Assembly: GCA_950022295.1 (NCBI GenBank)
Contig: OX465600.1
Coordinates: 291,197,782 to 291,261,781 of the forward strand
Direction: 5' to 3'
DNA length: 64,000 nt
Source of the DNA: Bromus sterilis
Lineage: Eukaryota; Streptophyta; Magnoliopsida; Poales; Poaceae
The notes below the pieces were generated by a model, which was not told the origin of the DNA, ran no database searches, and saw only the letters and a list, made by a program, of their open reading frames with translations. The translations under genes were made by a program, and so were the position numbers. This document shows positions 12,341 to 23,469 of this stretch, piece after piece (within the stretch, counting starts at the first letter, position 1; each line of letters opens with the position of its first letter).

Positions 12341-13804
12341 TTGATATATTTCACATTATGATGTTGTTCTTATGTTGTTTTGGCTTGTTTTACACAGTTT
12401 ACAACTTTCCGATGCCGAAACAGCAGACACAAAATTCAGCGAAGTAAAGTGGACAAAGAGTTGCTGAATCAGAAGACCTCCAAATGAACTGAAAATCGAC
12501 GGATGGCGTTTTTTGGGAAATTGATGAAGGCACGCAAAACAGGAGCCAGAGGAGGGCCACCAGGTTCCCAGGCGCCCCCATGGCGCGGCCCCACCCCTGG
12601 CCGTCCGGGAGGCCGCCTAGACTCCTGGGGCCACCCTAGGGTCCCCCTCTGGCATATATATTCCTCGTCATCCGAAAACCCTAAAAAGAGGAGAATTTAC
12701 GGAGTTCCGCCGCCGCTCCATGGCGGAAACCTACAGAGAAGAAAAGGGCTCTCCGGCGGGAAGATTCCGCCGGGGAGAACACTTGCCGGAAGGGGAGATC
12801 GTCACCATCGTCATCACCATCGTCACGGGCATCATCGAGATCATCATCAACATCATCCCCAACATCAGCACCATCTCCATCTTCATCCAATCTCATCTCA
12901 CAATTGCAACTTGTGTTGTAACTCGTACTATCCATTCTCTCTACTCTACCGGTGTTGATTACTCATTTGTGGTGAATGCTATTGAGTTTTGTTGAAGAAT
13001 TATTGTTATGTCCAGATTGTTTATCATATATTTATCACCACTGATCATGATCTCTTTTATGTCTTATTAGTAGTTACTTTAGTTCTTGAGGACATGGGAG
13101 AAGTCTTGTTGTTAGTAGTCATATGATGTTGAAGTAATATGTGTTGTTTGATATTTAAGTTGTGTTGTTATTCTTCTAGTGGTGTTATGTGAGTCGAACA
13201 CATAACACTTCGCCTTGTTAAGGACTAGGGGAATACATTGTGTATATAGAATGCTTACGGTGGGTTGCCGGAGCGACAGAAACCTGAACCCTAGTTCGCA
13301 CACTTTTGCACAAGGGAATAATGGATCATTTATCTTATTGCTGTGGTTAGGCTTTTGCTTTCATTTCTATCTTGTATTTGCGGATGCTTGCAAGGTGTTT
13401 AATCATAAGAGTGCGCTTATCTTAGTCTAGAATGTGTGTACTAGCATAGATCCACCCAGTCAATACTTATCAACACAAAACATAGTATCGATACGGAATA
13501 TGGCGAAAGCACCTGACTACCTCTTTCGTGTGTCCTCAATAACGCTTTAGTCTTTATACGTTCAGTTGCTAGGCTTATCCTTTGCTCAAAAGGATTGGGT
13601 CGCTTGCTGCTCCTCAGTACCCCTTACTTTGCTTGTTTTTACCTTCTCGTTGCTTATACCGAAAACCCCTAAAAAGTTATCTTTCAGTGCTTGCAGTTAG
13701 TTTTTATCCAAAGTCACTTGTCAATACCTTCTGCTCCTCGTTGGGTTCGACACCCTTACTTATCGAAAACACTACGATAGATCCCCTAGACTTGTGGGTC
13801 ATCA
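12340..13804 (+). repeat. Partial Athila-type LTR (3' part)
   Basis: The order of features matches Triticeae Athila-type LTRs: a GC-rich leader with a TATA-like catatatattcc at about 12652, a CCCTAAAA block, an ATC/CAT-rich stretch (12800-12900), and the terminal ACTTGTGGGTCATCA. It ends at 13804, next to the 5-bp duplication TACGC. The left part of the LTR is missing or displaced, so the start is approximate. Confidence 0.65.
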
Positions 13805-14610
13805 TACGCCAACCTGATGGTAAATCTCCCAGATTTCTCGTGCCCCCCATGATCAGAAATCGGTTATATTTGATGTGCACACTGGGATCTGCAATATTGC
13901 CTCTGTATCATAAGGGGGAAAGATTTCTTCAATTAGTTGCGCAATCCAACTAGCTTCCCTGGGGCCCATCAGATCATAAACTATTCGGGGTGGGTTCTGG
14001 ACTCTTGACACAATCGATCTCATGTTTTGCATTCGCGAGATCTAGTTCGTGGTCCAGATATCGGTTGCGGTGCCATTGCCAATACGTTTAATTAGGCCTG
14101 GTTTCAACATATCTCATCCCTCAACAAGTGACCGCCACACCCAGGGATGGGTGGTTTCCAACCTCAGCCTCCAAGAAGTCTGTGTCTGGATAATACACTG
14201 ATTTTAAAACTCTAGCACTGAGAGTATTAGGGTTTTCAGAGATCCTCCAAGCCTGCCTGGCGAGTAAGGCGAGATTAAATATTTCAAAATCCCTGAAACC
14301 CATACCTCCCATGTACTTAGGCGTATTTTATCCCAAGATACCCAGTATAGTTTTCTTTGTCCTTGCTTCCCACCAAATGGCATTTATCATGGATGTTAAC
14401 TTATCACAGAATCCCCTTGGCAACTTAAAACATGACATTGAATAGACTGGGAGTGCTTGGGCCACAGACTTCAACATAACTTTATTTCTGGCTGAACTTA
14501 TTGTTTTCTCCATCCACCCTTGAATACGGTTCCACAAACGGTCCTTGAGATACTTAAAGGCCCCGTTCTTTGAAATCCTAAAGGGGAGCCACTAGGAATC
14601 AGACTACTGA
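13805..14610 (-). mobile_element. LINE remnant, reverse transcriptase C-terminus and start of zf-RVT
   Basis: The minus strand reads AFKYLKDRLWNRIQGWMEK, SSARNKVMLKSVAQALPVYS, MSCFKLPRGFCDKLTS, then GGMGFRDFEIFNLALLARQA, the classic thumb and connection region of plant LINE reverse transcriptases. After that come RIGNGTATDIWTTNWI and FTIRLAY, the start of the zinc-binding domain. A frame break lies near 14320 (between the ILG and MGGMGF frames), and others follow. The upper end carries the 12-bp sequence tcagactactga (14599-14610), which is repeated at 17078-17089 around an inserted element. Confidence 0.88.
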
Positions 14611-17077
14611 TGTTTTGCCTTGTATCAGACCAGTCATTGACCGTAGGATGAGAAGCATGGCAACCATCAGATTCAGCAGAGCAGCCCCACGCGTGATTAG
14701 TTGGTTTGCTTCCTTAAAAAGTGCATCCGTTAATTAGTTTTCATGCATGATTCTGCATTAATGGAAATCAATTTGTTTCCCAATAACCACTACTCCTATA
14801 AATCAGGCATATCAAACTGATGCGTCATGCATGCAACTTGCTTCCATAGAATTTGAATATCGGCGTAACTTTTTTTGTACACATTTTTTGCCAGCCTTTC
14901 CAATTGTGTCCATGGCCAATACAGATTGCTTCATCCAGTTAGATTTTTTTGCTAATGGAGATTCGTTCCACCGGGTTACAAATTGCTTTGCTTCGGTCAG
15001 CACAAATATTTGCATCCACGACAACTGATGATCGTTTGTATTTATTGTGTGCGCAGTGTACGCAAAAAATAATATTTCATGCAAGTAAAAATTATTTTGT
15101 GTGTAGCATAAAAGAGCTCTTTACAAGATTAAAATTTGTTTCCATTAAAGACGTCATCCAAAATATTAGAATTTTCTTATGAAGCAACAACATATTACTT
15201 TCATCTGGTTGAAAGGTGTGCTTCGATCGATTGTACAAAGTGCTTCCACGGCAACCGGTGATCACTTTTTTTGCCGGGAAACCGGCGATCACTTCGACCT
15301 TGTAAGAATTTTCTTATTTCCATCGTCCGTGAATATTGCTTCCATTGTAACAAGAGATTGCTTCGGTCTACTTAGAATTTGATAGTTTGGACACGTCATA
15401 TAAATTTGTTCTACAACCACAACAACCAGAATTGATCACAAAGGTAGGTTATGTGTGTCTAGGGCTCTAGGCAAAATGCATGCAACTGTCGGCACCATGA
15501 AATTTTGTATTTTCCGTCTGACAAATTAAATCGGGACTTTGCTTCCAAATAATTTGGTATTTGCATCCATCAAATTAATTGAGACCTTGTTGCTTCCAAA
15601 GAATTTGGTATTTGCATCCAAAGAAATGGAAATTTGCTTCCAAATAATTTGGAACTTGCATCTATAAAAGTGAGGATTTGCTTCCATACAAAAACAATGA
15701 TGTATATATGATAATGTTTTGTATCGCTTGACAAACCTCATGCTTTTAGAGATATACATTTTGCTTCCGAATCATTATGATATTATTTCCATACATCAGA
15801 GAATTGCTTCCACACGAACACAAATTTGTACTGTATCAATCAAAAGCGAAAAATATATACTCCATGGCATATCCACAATAGCGAAACATTTGTTTCCGTT
15901 AAACAAAATGTTTGCTTCCAAGGTGGTTGCGAAGCACTGCACACTGACATGAACTGCAAGCAAAAGTGTGAAGACCTTTGTCTCTCGCATCGGCGCCCTG
16001 TGAAAGATGTGTTTTCTCTTACTAACTTTTTCTGTGCTTCCTGCAACCCAAGGCATAATCATGCGATGGGGTGAAAATATTTCGATGAATAAATCCAAGA
16101 ACGATGGAGAATAACTCTACAATGCGTTAAATAGTGAAAATGTTCCAATGGAAAAAAGAACATACAAACTATGGTTCCTGCATTCATTTGATTAGCAATG
16201 CATGCAATCCAATTTCAAGCTAATGCATCAATCGGGGCTTACATGTGCTTCAGTCTCATCACGTACTTACGCATGTGGTGTTTAGGCACAACATCGCCTG
16301 CTAAGTCGTCCTCATGTTTGGGGTCAGAACGTATCCTTGTTTGCCTCATTCCACAACCCTTTGGAAAGGTGTATCAAAGGCCAAAACTGCAGGAGAAATA
16401 ACAACTTGGTTGGTATGGTGCCACCACGTCATGGAGAAATATACTCGCTACCATTAGTACTCCGGCCATCGTATCAGGAAAGAAACACATCAAATATAAC
16501 ATAGATGCAGTTGACAAGAATCATCGAAGCAAGCACTGATACAAAAAACATATATCAAAATAAGTGATTAAAGATGAATCAAACATAAGATGAATCAAAC
16601 CCTAGTTTAGGTGAGTGCATACCTAAGGGACGACCCGCGGGATGCGGCTGCAGCTTCTTGTTGCCGAGCCAAAACAACGCACCATCACAATGAATCATGG
16701 ACTCATGGTGACGGCCGGGGTCTGGCACAGAACCGACCGGGGATGGAGCTAGCCGACGCGGTCGGCGGTGTTCAGTCAAGCAGACGGGGACGGGAAAAAG
16801 ACGCCGCACCGACGGCGAGGAGTTGTTGGTGCGGAGCAGGGTGGTGGCGGAGGTAGCCGCCGTGGTGATGGAACTCGTCGAGATCGGGTCTGCGCAGGCC
16901 CGAGGTTTGCGAGATGGGTGCGGTGTGGGTAGGTTGGGCAGCGAGATTAACTCGTGCGTGACGTGGTGGGTTTCATTTGGATGGGCAGGCGTGATTTCCT
17001 CGGATCAAATTAGAAACAGAAGCCATTAGATTGAAAGAGCATCAACGGCGCAGGACAGGTCTGAGGAGTATTTTGCA
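14611..17077. mobile_element. 2.5-kb TIR-like element inserted in the LINE
   Basis: The element is flanked by direct copies of tcagactactga (14599-14610 and 17078-17089), which are continuous with LINE coding sequence on both sides. The ends share imperfect inverted repeats over about 40 bp, best in CAGACCnGTCnTG followed by CCGT. A duplication of 9-12 bp with weak TIRs would suit a Mutator-like element, but a SINE- or LINE-type insertion is not excluded. No transposase is visible. The interior (about 14820-16060) is full of TTGCTTCCA-like words; the right end (16600-17000) is GC-rich and might be a captured host fragment. Confidence 0.6.
14820..16060. repeat. Degenerate GCTTCC/GCATCC repeat array
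   Basis: Words such as TTGCTTCCA, TTTGCATCCA and GCTTCGGTC recur every 20-60 bp on the + strand. They are densest at 15540-15690, where the unit tttgcttccaaataatttgg alternates with tttgcatccatcaaatt. The spacing is irregular, so this is a degenerate array and not a clean satellite. Confidence 0.6.
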
Positions 17078-17660
17078 TCAGACTACTGAATATAAGTGTT
17101 TCCCAAATCCAAAGGCATACCTAGATATTTTGCATTTAACTGCTCATTTGGTACCTGCAAAATATTCTTGATGGATAATCCGATCTCCTCAGGGCAGTCC
17201 TTGTTGAAAAAGATTGAAGATTTGTCCATGTTCACCCTTTGACCTGAAGCAATAGCATATGATTCCAACAGGTTTGGAACTTCTCCCTCCCCATTATCAT
17301 TTGATTTAAAAAATAGCAGATTGTCATCCTCAAACAATAGGTGGTTCACTAGCGGAGCCGTCGGGGTCACCTGTATGCCACCAAGATTGGATGACCAAAC
17401 TTTAGTTTCTAAAAGGCACGAAATGCCCTCTGCTACAAGCAATAATAAATAAGGCGATATGGGATCTACTATCGAATAACCCTTGAGGGTTTGAGTTCCT
17501 CGAGCTCCTGTCCCTTAAACGGAACTGTAAAGGATACAAAGCACACCATCCCCATGACAATATCCACCCATGGTAAGATATACTAAAATTAACAAATCTA
17601 ATAAAAAGCAAATGAAATTCTAAAAAAAATCGAGTCCAATTTTTGGTCTTTATTAACTCA
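17078..17660 (-). mobile_element. LINE remnant, reverse transcriptase palm domain
   Basis: The minus strand reads DPISPYLLLLVAEGISCLL, SSNLGGIQVTPTAPLVNHL, LFEDDNLLFF, ASGQRVNMDKSSIFFNKDCP and KYLGMPLDLGN, the palm domain of plant LINE reverse transcriptases. The catalytic box normally written FADD appears as FEDD, which would probably impair catalysis. A frameshift lies near 17470. The frame continues into 14610-13805 once the 14611-17077 element is removed. Upstream sequence is lost, so the LINE is 5'-truncated. Confidence 0.88.
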
Positions 17661-17892
17661 AGTGATGTGATATAGAACACATGACATGCCAGGAGGTTGC
17701 ATCATCTCTACATTTACTAATCCTCCTAGGGGTAAAACCACTGGGAAGCAATTGAGCTGCTAGCCGCGCGATTGCTCGATTTTGACTCGGTCGTCGTATG
17801 GGATGGGTGGGCCCGTATTAGTAGCGAGGGTCACAATTTATCGGTGTAAGTTGTGTTCCCTGATGAAAGACTGAGGCGAGCGAGCGTGTGGA
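17661..17892. other. No gene seen
   Basis: Short stretch between the truncated LINE and a Mutator-like element. It ends with the 9-bp target duplication gcgtgtgga (17884-17892). No coding signal. Confidence 0.5.
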
Positions 17893-18776
17893 GAGAAAAT
17901 TGAGTATTTGCCATTTTAAACACTGGGCTTCGCAAAAATGCCACTTTCAATATGAACTTCGTAAAAACGCCATTTAGATCATTTATTTGTTGATTACCAT
18001 GCCATTTTTCCCTTTTACTCTTTTTCCCTTTAGTTATTTCATTTACATGCACCTCAAAAGACCAGTCTACCCCTAGTTATAAATACGTGATTGCATCTTG
18101 TACGCATGCACCATCAAAACCTTAGCCGGGCGTGAGAGCTCAGATCGCCTACACCACGGCCACAAATGTCTATTATTGTCTACACGTCGCCGGCAACGCT
18201 GCCGCCGTCGATCGTCAAAACGCCCACGTTGTAGATTCCTTGACGATGGACGTTGTTGCGCTGCCGATTTTCTGAACATCGCTCCTACTCAAAAGGCGAG
18301 CTACGACGGTGCGTGCAGAGTCGGTGAGCAGGCGTGTCGAGCTGCCACGGCGAGCAGAAAACACGAGTTGCCATGGCCTGCGGAGGTCCGCGAGCGACCA
18401 CGGCGAGCAGGGGAATCGAGCTGCCATGGCGTGCGGCGGGTCCGCGAGCGACAGCGGCTAGCAGGGAAGGTGAGCAGGCGTCGGCGAGCAGCCACGACGC
18501 GCGCAGGCGAACTGCCAACACAGAGCTTCAGAGAATGCACAGGCAACGACGAGCGACAAAACCAGGGATAAACTGGATAAGGTTTAGAGAGATAAGGACA
18601 CTTTGATCCTTTTAGATGCCCATAAATGAAAAAGAAAGGAAATGTAAATCAATAAAGAAGAAAATGGCATGGTAATCAAGAAATAAACGATTCAAATGGC
18701 ATTTTTACGAAATCCATATTGAGAGTGGCATTTTCGCGAAGCCCGATGTTAGACGTGGCAAATACTCAATTTTCTC
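17893..18776. mobile_element. Mutator-like element (884 bp, long TIRs, 9-bp TSD)
   Basis: The ends GAGAAAATTGAG...CTCAATTTTCTC are exact inverses and lie inside the 9-bp direct repeat GCGTGTGGA (17884-17892 and 18777-18785), the Mutator hallmark. The inverted repeats run for about 120 bp, up to the shared word ATTACCATGCCATTTT, at roughly 85 percent identity by eye. There is no transposase. The interior 18100-18600 is GC-rich with open frames on both strands and has internally similar words around gagctgccatggcg, as in Pack-MULEs. I could not identify a parent gene. Confidence 0.9.
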
Positions 18777-18785
18777 GCGTGTGGA

Positions 18786-19469
18786 GGCTGCGGCTGCGCT
18801 ATGTGCTACACGTGTTGCACAGCGGCGTACACACAGGGGAGAGGTGGCCCGCCGCCGCCGCCTACAGCCTGGAGGGGAGATGACAGAGCAGAGGCGCCAT
18901 CTGCGGCAGAGGGGCGGGCGCCATCTGCAGAGGGAAGAGAGGTCGGAGGCGAGCCGTCATCTGCAGAGGAGAGGGGTCGAAGGCGAGCCGCCGCGGAGGT
19001 GAGAGGTCGAATCTTGTTGGAGCGCCGACTGGTGTTGGCGGCGCTTGCCAGTCTGTGGTGCTGCTGTTGGCTGCTGGCTTTGCCCGTTTGGCAGTGCCGT
19101 GCGTCTAGGTGTTTTCGTTTCACGCTTCTGCTTGGGTAAGGCGGGGTGTACGGGATGAGCGGCGCTGTGGCTGGCATCTCTGCGGCCGGCTCGGCAGCTT
19201 GAGGGCTGTGGCTACCAACGTCGGGAGAGTGTTGCTTTGGTGATGGATCTGACTGCTCCGACGTTACAGTGAGTTGCTCCAGTTTATCGCATCATCTTTC
19301 TCTTATGCATCTCTAAGCCTTGCTGTTGTTCCTTTATATTTTTTCATTCATTGCTTTTGGTGTGATTTGTGTTTTTACCGTCCATAGGAGCGCCCCCTCC
19401 CCTTTCTCTGGGACTAAACCAACAGAAAAGGAGGCGGCAGCGTCGATGGCGATAGGATGCAACAACCCT
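18786..19469. other. GC-rich stretch between two Mutator-like elements
   Basis: The CGG/GCC-rich first half gives overlapping frames on both strands. No domain was recognised. A weak ATG-initiated frame begins at 19446 and is interrupted by the next Mutator-like element. This may be a 5' exon of a decayed gene. Confidence 0.4.
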
Positions 19470-20232
19470 TTTAAACGGGGGATAAGTATATTATTAGTCC
19501 CTAAACTCTTTCGAAAGTATAGAATTGGTCATTTAACTTTCAAAAATGTAGAATTGGTCCCTCAACTTTGAAAATCGGTTACTTTTAGTCCTTCGTGCCG
19601 CTTTGATTGATTTTCTACTAACGTGGAATGCTATAAATAAAAAAAGATAAGCGGGGAAGGTTGCACGCTCTCTATGACCCTCACCACACTCCCCTTCGCC
19701 ACTTATGACGCCGTCTCATTGATGGACAAGCAAAGCAGCAACACTGCATGTTTGTTTGTGCTGGCTGCGTCATATGCATGTCGTACTTTGTCGATGGTAG
19801 GCGGCGAGTGCCGTAGGTAGCGCACAACCTTCCCCCGCTCCTCTTTTTTTATTCTTAACAATCCGCGCTAGTAGAAAATCATTTGAAGCGATACGAGGGA
19901 CTAAAAGTAACCGGTTTTAAAAGTTAAGGGACTAATTCTATACTTTTTAAAGTTGAGGGACCAATTCTATACTTTCGAAAAAGTTTAAGGACCAAAAATA
20001 TACTTATCCCTTTAAACGGAGGTCGACGGCGAACTTGAACGGAAGCCCGCGACGAGCGTCAGATGAAGCCCAGTCTCCCCTATGGCTCCCTGGTCTCCTT
20101 TTCCTCAGACGGCGGCTCAACGATGAGCTTACGGCGGCCGGACCTCTGTCTCTCTCTCCGTATGTTCATTTGTTATTGATGTATGTCGTTTGTGTCATAC
20201 TCCCTCCATTCCATATTAGAACTTGCAAATAG
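19446..20232 (+). pseudogene. Possible short reading frame split by a Mutator-like insertion
   Basis: If the 19479-20010 element and one copy of its 9-bp duplication are removed, an ATG frame at 19446 runs without a stop across the empty site and ends at the TAA at 20230-20232, about 82 codons in all. The product is basic, with no known domain. An open frame of this length in GC-rich DNA can arise by chance, so this is only a candidate exon or transcript. Confidence 0.25.
19479..20010. mobile_element. Mutator-like MITE (532 bp, about 190-bp TIRs)
   Basis: The element begins GGGATAAGTATAT and ends ATATACTTATCCC between direct copies of TTTAAACGG (19470-19478 and 20011-20019), a 9-bp duplication. 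The inverted repeats extend inward for about 190 bp, past a ttttctacta block and an A-rich tract to ggaaggttg, leaving only a short unique centre. There is no coding capacity. Confidence 0.92.
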
Positions 20233-20302
20233 ATATATCTTGAACTAAATGTAGTCTAGATTCATCTATTTGAAAGTCATTTATTATGGAACGGAGGGAG
20301 TA
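20198..20302. mobile_element. Stowaway MITE
   Basis: CTCCCTCCATTCCATATTA and its inverse near 20270-20300 are flanked by TA. Total length is 105 bp. Confidence 0.92.
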
Positions 20303-22683
20303 TATTCATAGGGCCTTCGGAAACGGCATCACCTGGCCCTGTTTCCATCTCTGAAATTAGATGGATGCACCTCTCTCTCTTTCTCTCCTCGCATTTTCTG
20401 TATTCCCTATGACTCCCTTTGTAGTTTCTTTCTCCCATTTGATTTTCTCTAACCTGTAGCTTGAAGCAAGCTATTAAACCAACGGTAAGGCAGGGGCCAA
20501 CACATTTCCATTCTTTCATGAATTACCTTATGGTCTCATTGCGTATATATTTGTGTGTCTATGCTTCAATGATTGCATGTGTTATCTGCAGTTCAGAGAT
20601 GAACACTTACTACTGTGAATAGACAGCAAGATATAAATATCCTGTCTATGCTAATTTATGTTTGTGGACATGTTTACATGAATCATGGCTGATTGTGTGT
20701 ATGCTTGCCTATATGTCATCTTGGATTTTTTTTCCAGTCTACTACTATAGACGAACTACTGTACAAGAAAAGGGATACGCTGAACACCTAATAGATGTGA
20801 ATGTTTTCCTTCCGAATCTAATTAAGCTGTTTCTTTGTTGCTAGCAACACACATCAAATGATAGCGTTGCCGTCTTCTGTGATGTATCATTTCTATTAGG
20901 AGTCTGCTTAGCCAATTATTCAAATGAACTTCATGCTTTTTGTTTTAATTTCGCTCGCGTCAGGTATCATTTTTCTGTTAAACAATGAAAGGTCATGCTT
21001 TGTGTGTGTATGTAGAGCTTTATCTTTTCTTCCCTTCTTAAAATCATGTAGGGGGAATTTAATATGATAAATATGCCCCCTTTAATTAAGTCAATTGGAT
21101 GTAGCTATGTGGTTGAAAGTGTACATGAAACATATTGTGATTTTGGTTTATAAAGCTAATTATTTCTCATTGTATTGGATAAGTGCTAGGTTCTGTTTTT
21201 TCTACCTTTTCCCTTTTTGATCTTGGTGTACACCAATAATTATAAATTATTTCAGTTACAAATAGTAATTATGTAGTAATTACTTAGCTCATGGTTAGTG
21301 GTTCGATGCCGCTTCTTTCACTTCTCCTTTATATGTCCGAAGGAAAACAACTTGTGGGAATAATTGGTTCCAAGTTCCATCACACATCTACTTAGAAGAC
21401 AGAAGATCATGTAATAGTTAGATTTTTTTTCCTGTCCTCTATATAATTAAATGAACAGTAATGGACCAGTTTATATATTAGTGAAATATTGCAGACTATT
21501 TAAGCTGGGTTATAAATCAAGTATTTCCTCCTATTTATTTACTTACCTTGGACCTAATGTGTTTAACACTGAGGCAAGGAAGATGGGAGATACACTATCC
21601 ATCTATTTAGATCCAGTATGAGTGGTCGTTCTCACTATTAACTCTAGAAATGTTGAAAAATGCTTGTTTTGTTCATGTATTGTGAAGGTTGATCAAAGTT
21701 ATTGTGTGTCATGTTTGTATGACATGTGTAGCGGTTTCAGATTTCTTTTTTGTATAGAGTTCTTATAGTTTGATCTCATGATCTTAATACAGAGTTCTAG
21801 CTCATTTTAACTATGAAGAATTTGGCTTAGAAGTTTTTTCTATGTACCACATAATACATCTCATCTTAATGCTACTGCAATGGTTATCTCCCATGTTGAG
21901 ACCCCTTACTTTCACTATTGTTCTATCTGATGGTAGGGAGCAAATATCACATATTGCCAGGTGAATGATTTGCTTTCATTCAATGAAGCATCCCCTCTTC
22001 GCCATGCGCTACAGATTTTTGGATTAAGACTGTGTATTGCAATGGGTGATTTGACAGTTTTGTTTGACGAGTGTTTTTTCTGGTTAGCTAACTTACTATA
22101 CATGATTATTTTTAAATTATATTTGGGTGATTTTTTTTTCATATTTTGCATCCTGACATGTTCTATACTTTAGTTGTAGTGTTCCCAAATAAAGATACAC
22201 ACAAACAATTTTTTTTAAGTTTGGATGCAGAAATATTTGCTTGCATATGCTCCCAAGGTTAATACTCATTCATTTTGTATTTAAGGACATTGTTAAGTTC
22301 AGGGGAAATGTGCGGTTACCGATAAGGAGCATATATAGAGGAAGGGTGTATTTCCTTCAAAACTTCTGAAGGTTATCATGTTCTTTAGTTTTTATATGCA
22401 GGGTCAGTTTCTCTTATTTATTTATTTTTGCGGGCATAGTTTCTCTTAATTTGTCGAGTGTTCTATTCAACTTGCAACGACTCACTTCGTTTCTCTAACC
22501 CGTTAATGCGTGGAGGCTGAGTAGTGACCATTTTTTCGTGTTAAAATCTGATTGTTCATAGTTGTCACAAGTATATGAAATGCCTCATGTCACTCTGAAT
22601 TTAAAATAACCTAAGTAAGACTCCTGATCCAAAAACTATTTTTTTTCATTTATATCAGCGGAAGCGGCAACGAAAAATGCCAA
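20303..22683. other. AT-rich intergenic DNA, no gene seen
   Basis: Only short frames occur, none longer than about 80 codons and none with a recognisable domain. No inverted terminal repeats or LTR ends were found. Confidence 0.55.
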
Positions 22684-23066
22684 TGTAGCTCGAGCTACTT
22701 GTAGCTCGTTTTTTTAGAAAAATCATAAAAAATAGTAAAATAGTTCAAAATAAATTTAATTTTTTTATGAATATACATACACATGTATAGGAGATTTGTA
22801 CCAATTTTCATACCATTATGCCTTAATGCGTCACGAGAATAAAAAAGACAAATACCTGATTTTAAATGGTCTTTTTTTCTTGTTCTTGGGCCGAAATTTT
22901 GTTATTTTTAGGCAGACTGCATATTACAATATTTTGAAATGAAATTTTACACGTTTGAGTAGAGTACACATAAGTTTTCACATAAAAAAATTAATTTTTT
23001 TTGAAACTTTTAATTTTTTTTTCGATTTTTTTAAAATAAAGAGAGCTACAAGTAGCTCGAGCTACA
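22684..23066. mobile_element. Foldback MITE with palindromic ends
   Basis: Both ends carry the 14-nt palindrome GTAGCTCGAGCTAC joined to a second palindromic word built on GAGCTAC-AA-GTAGCTC, giving a perfect inverted repeat of about 24 nt. The interior is AT-rich with further partial complementarity (tttttttagaaaaatc against its inverse near 23020). CCAAT occurs on both sides and may be the target duplication. It has no coding sequence; the superfamily is not clear. Confidence 0.75.
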
Positions 23067-23469
23067 CCAATTCACATCCAAGCGGCAACGCACTTCTTTT
23101 CCTTCTAGTATAGTATGAATGCCAATGCCCAAACCGTGGAGTACCTCACATGCTAGTAGGCTTCCCAACAACATAATTTTGGATCTTGGTTGCGTTGTTC
23201 CATGTTTGAGAAGGTGTACGTCACATACCAATAGGCTTCTGAGCAACATCCCTCGAGAGGTTGTGGAACTTAGCCGTGTTGTTCCATGTTTGGTGCACAA
23301 TACTGTAATACTTAACTTTTTTTACAATAAAATTAAAGCGAATGGCCTTGAATATTTTTATACTTGGAAAATTAAACATTTCAAGCTTTGGTCCTTGCCT
23401 TCATAAATTAATGCAAGACCTCTAGTGATTTTATTTCTTTCAAAGGCGTCTTTGTTTCTTGAAATTAAA

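Larger units (their letters stand above)
6274..13804 (+). mobile_element. LTR-retrotransposon block inserted in the LINE (TSD TACGC)
   Basis: The block is bounded by the direct repeat TACGC (6269-6273 and 13805-13809) and has TGATG...CATCA ends. Inside are a complete long LTR (6277-10191), its primer-binding site and non-coding internal DNA, and at the right the 3' part of an unrelated Athila-type LTR ending GGGTCATCA. The simplest reading is an Athila-type element or solo LTR that itself received the long-LTR element almost at its first bases, followed by loss of the inner 3' end. The LINE reading frame resumes exactly across the duplicated 5 bp, which supports the outer boundaries independently. 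Confidence 0.75.

Noticed and set aside
12681..12995. Asp-rich and Ile/Thr-rich frames on both strands
   Set aside because: They come from an ATC/CAT-rich simple-sequence stretch within an Athila-type LTR.
14820..16060. GCTTCC array as a CRISPR-like or satellite array
   Set aside because: Units and spacings are irregular and degenerate, and the context is a plant transposon.
18098..18571. 157-codon frame in the Mutator-like element as a gene
   Set aside because: No recognisable domain, and frames of similar length on the other strand; kept only as a possible captured fragment.
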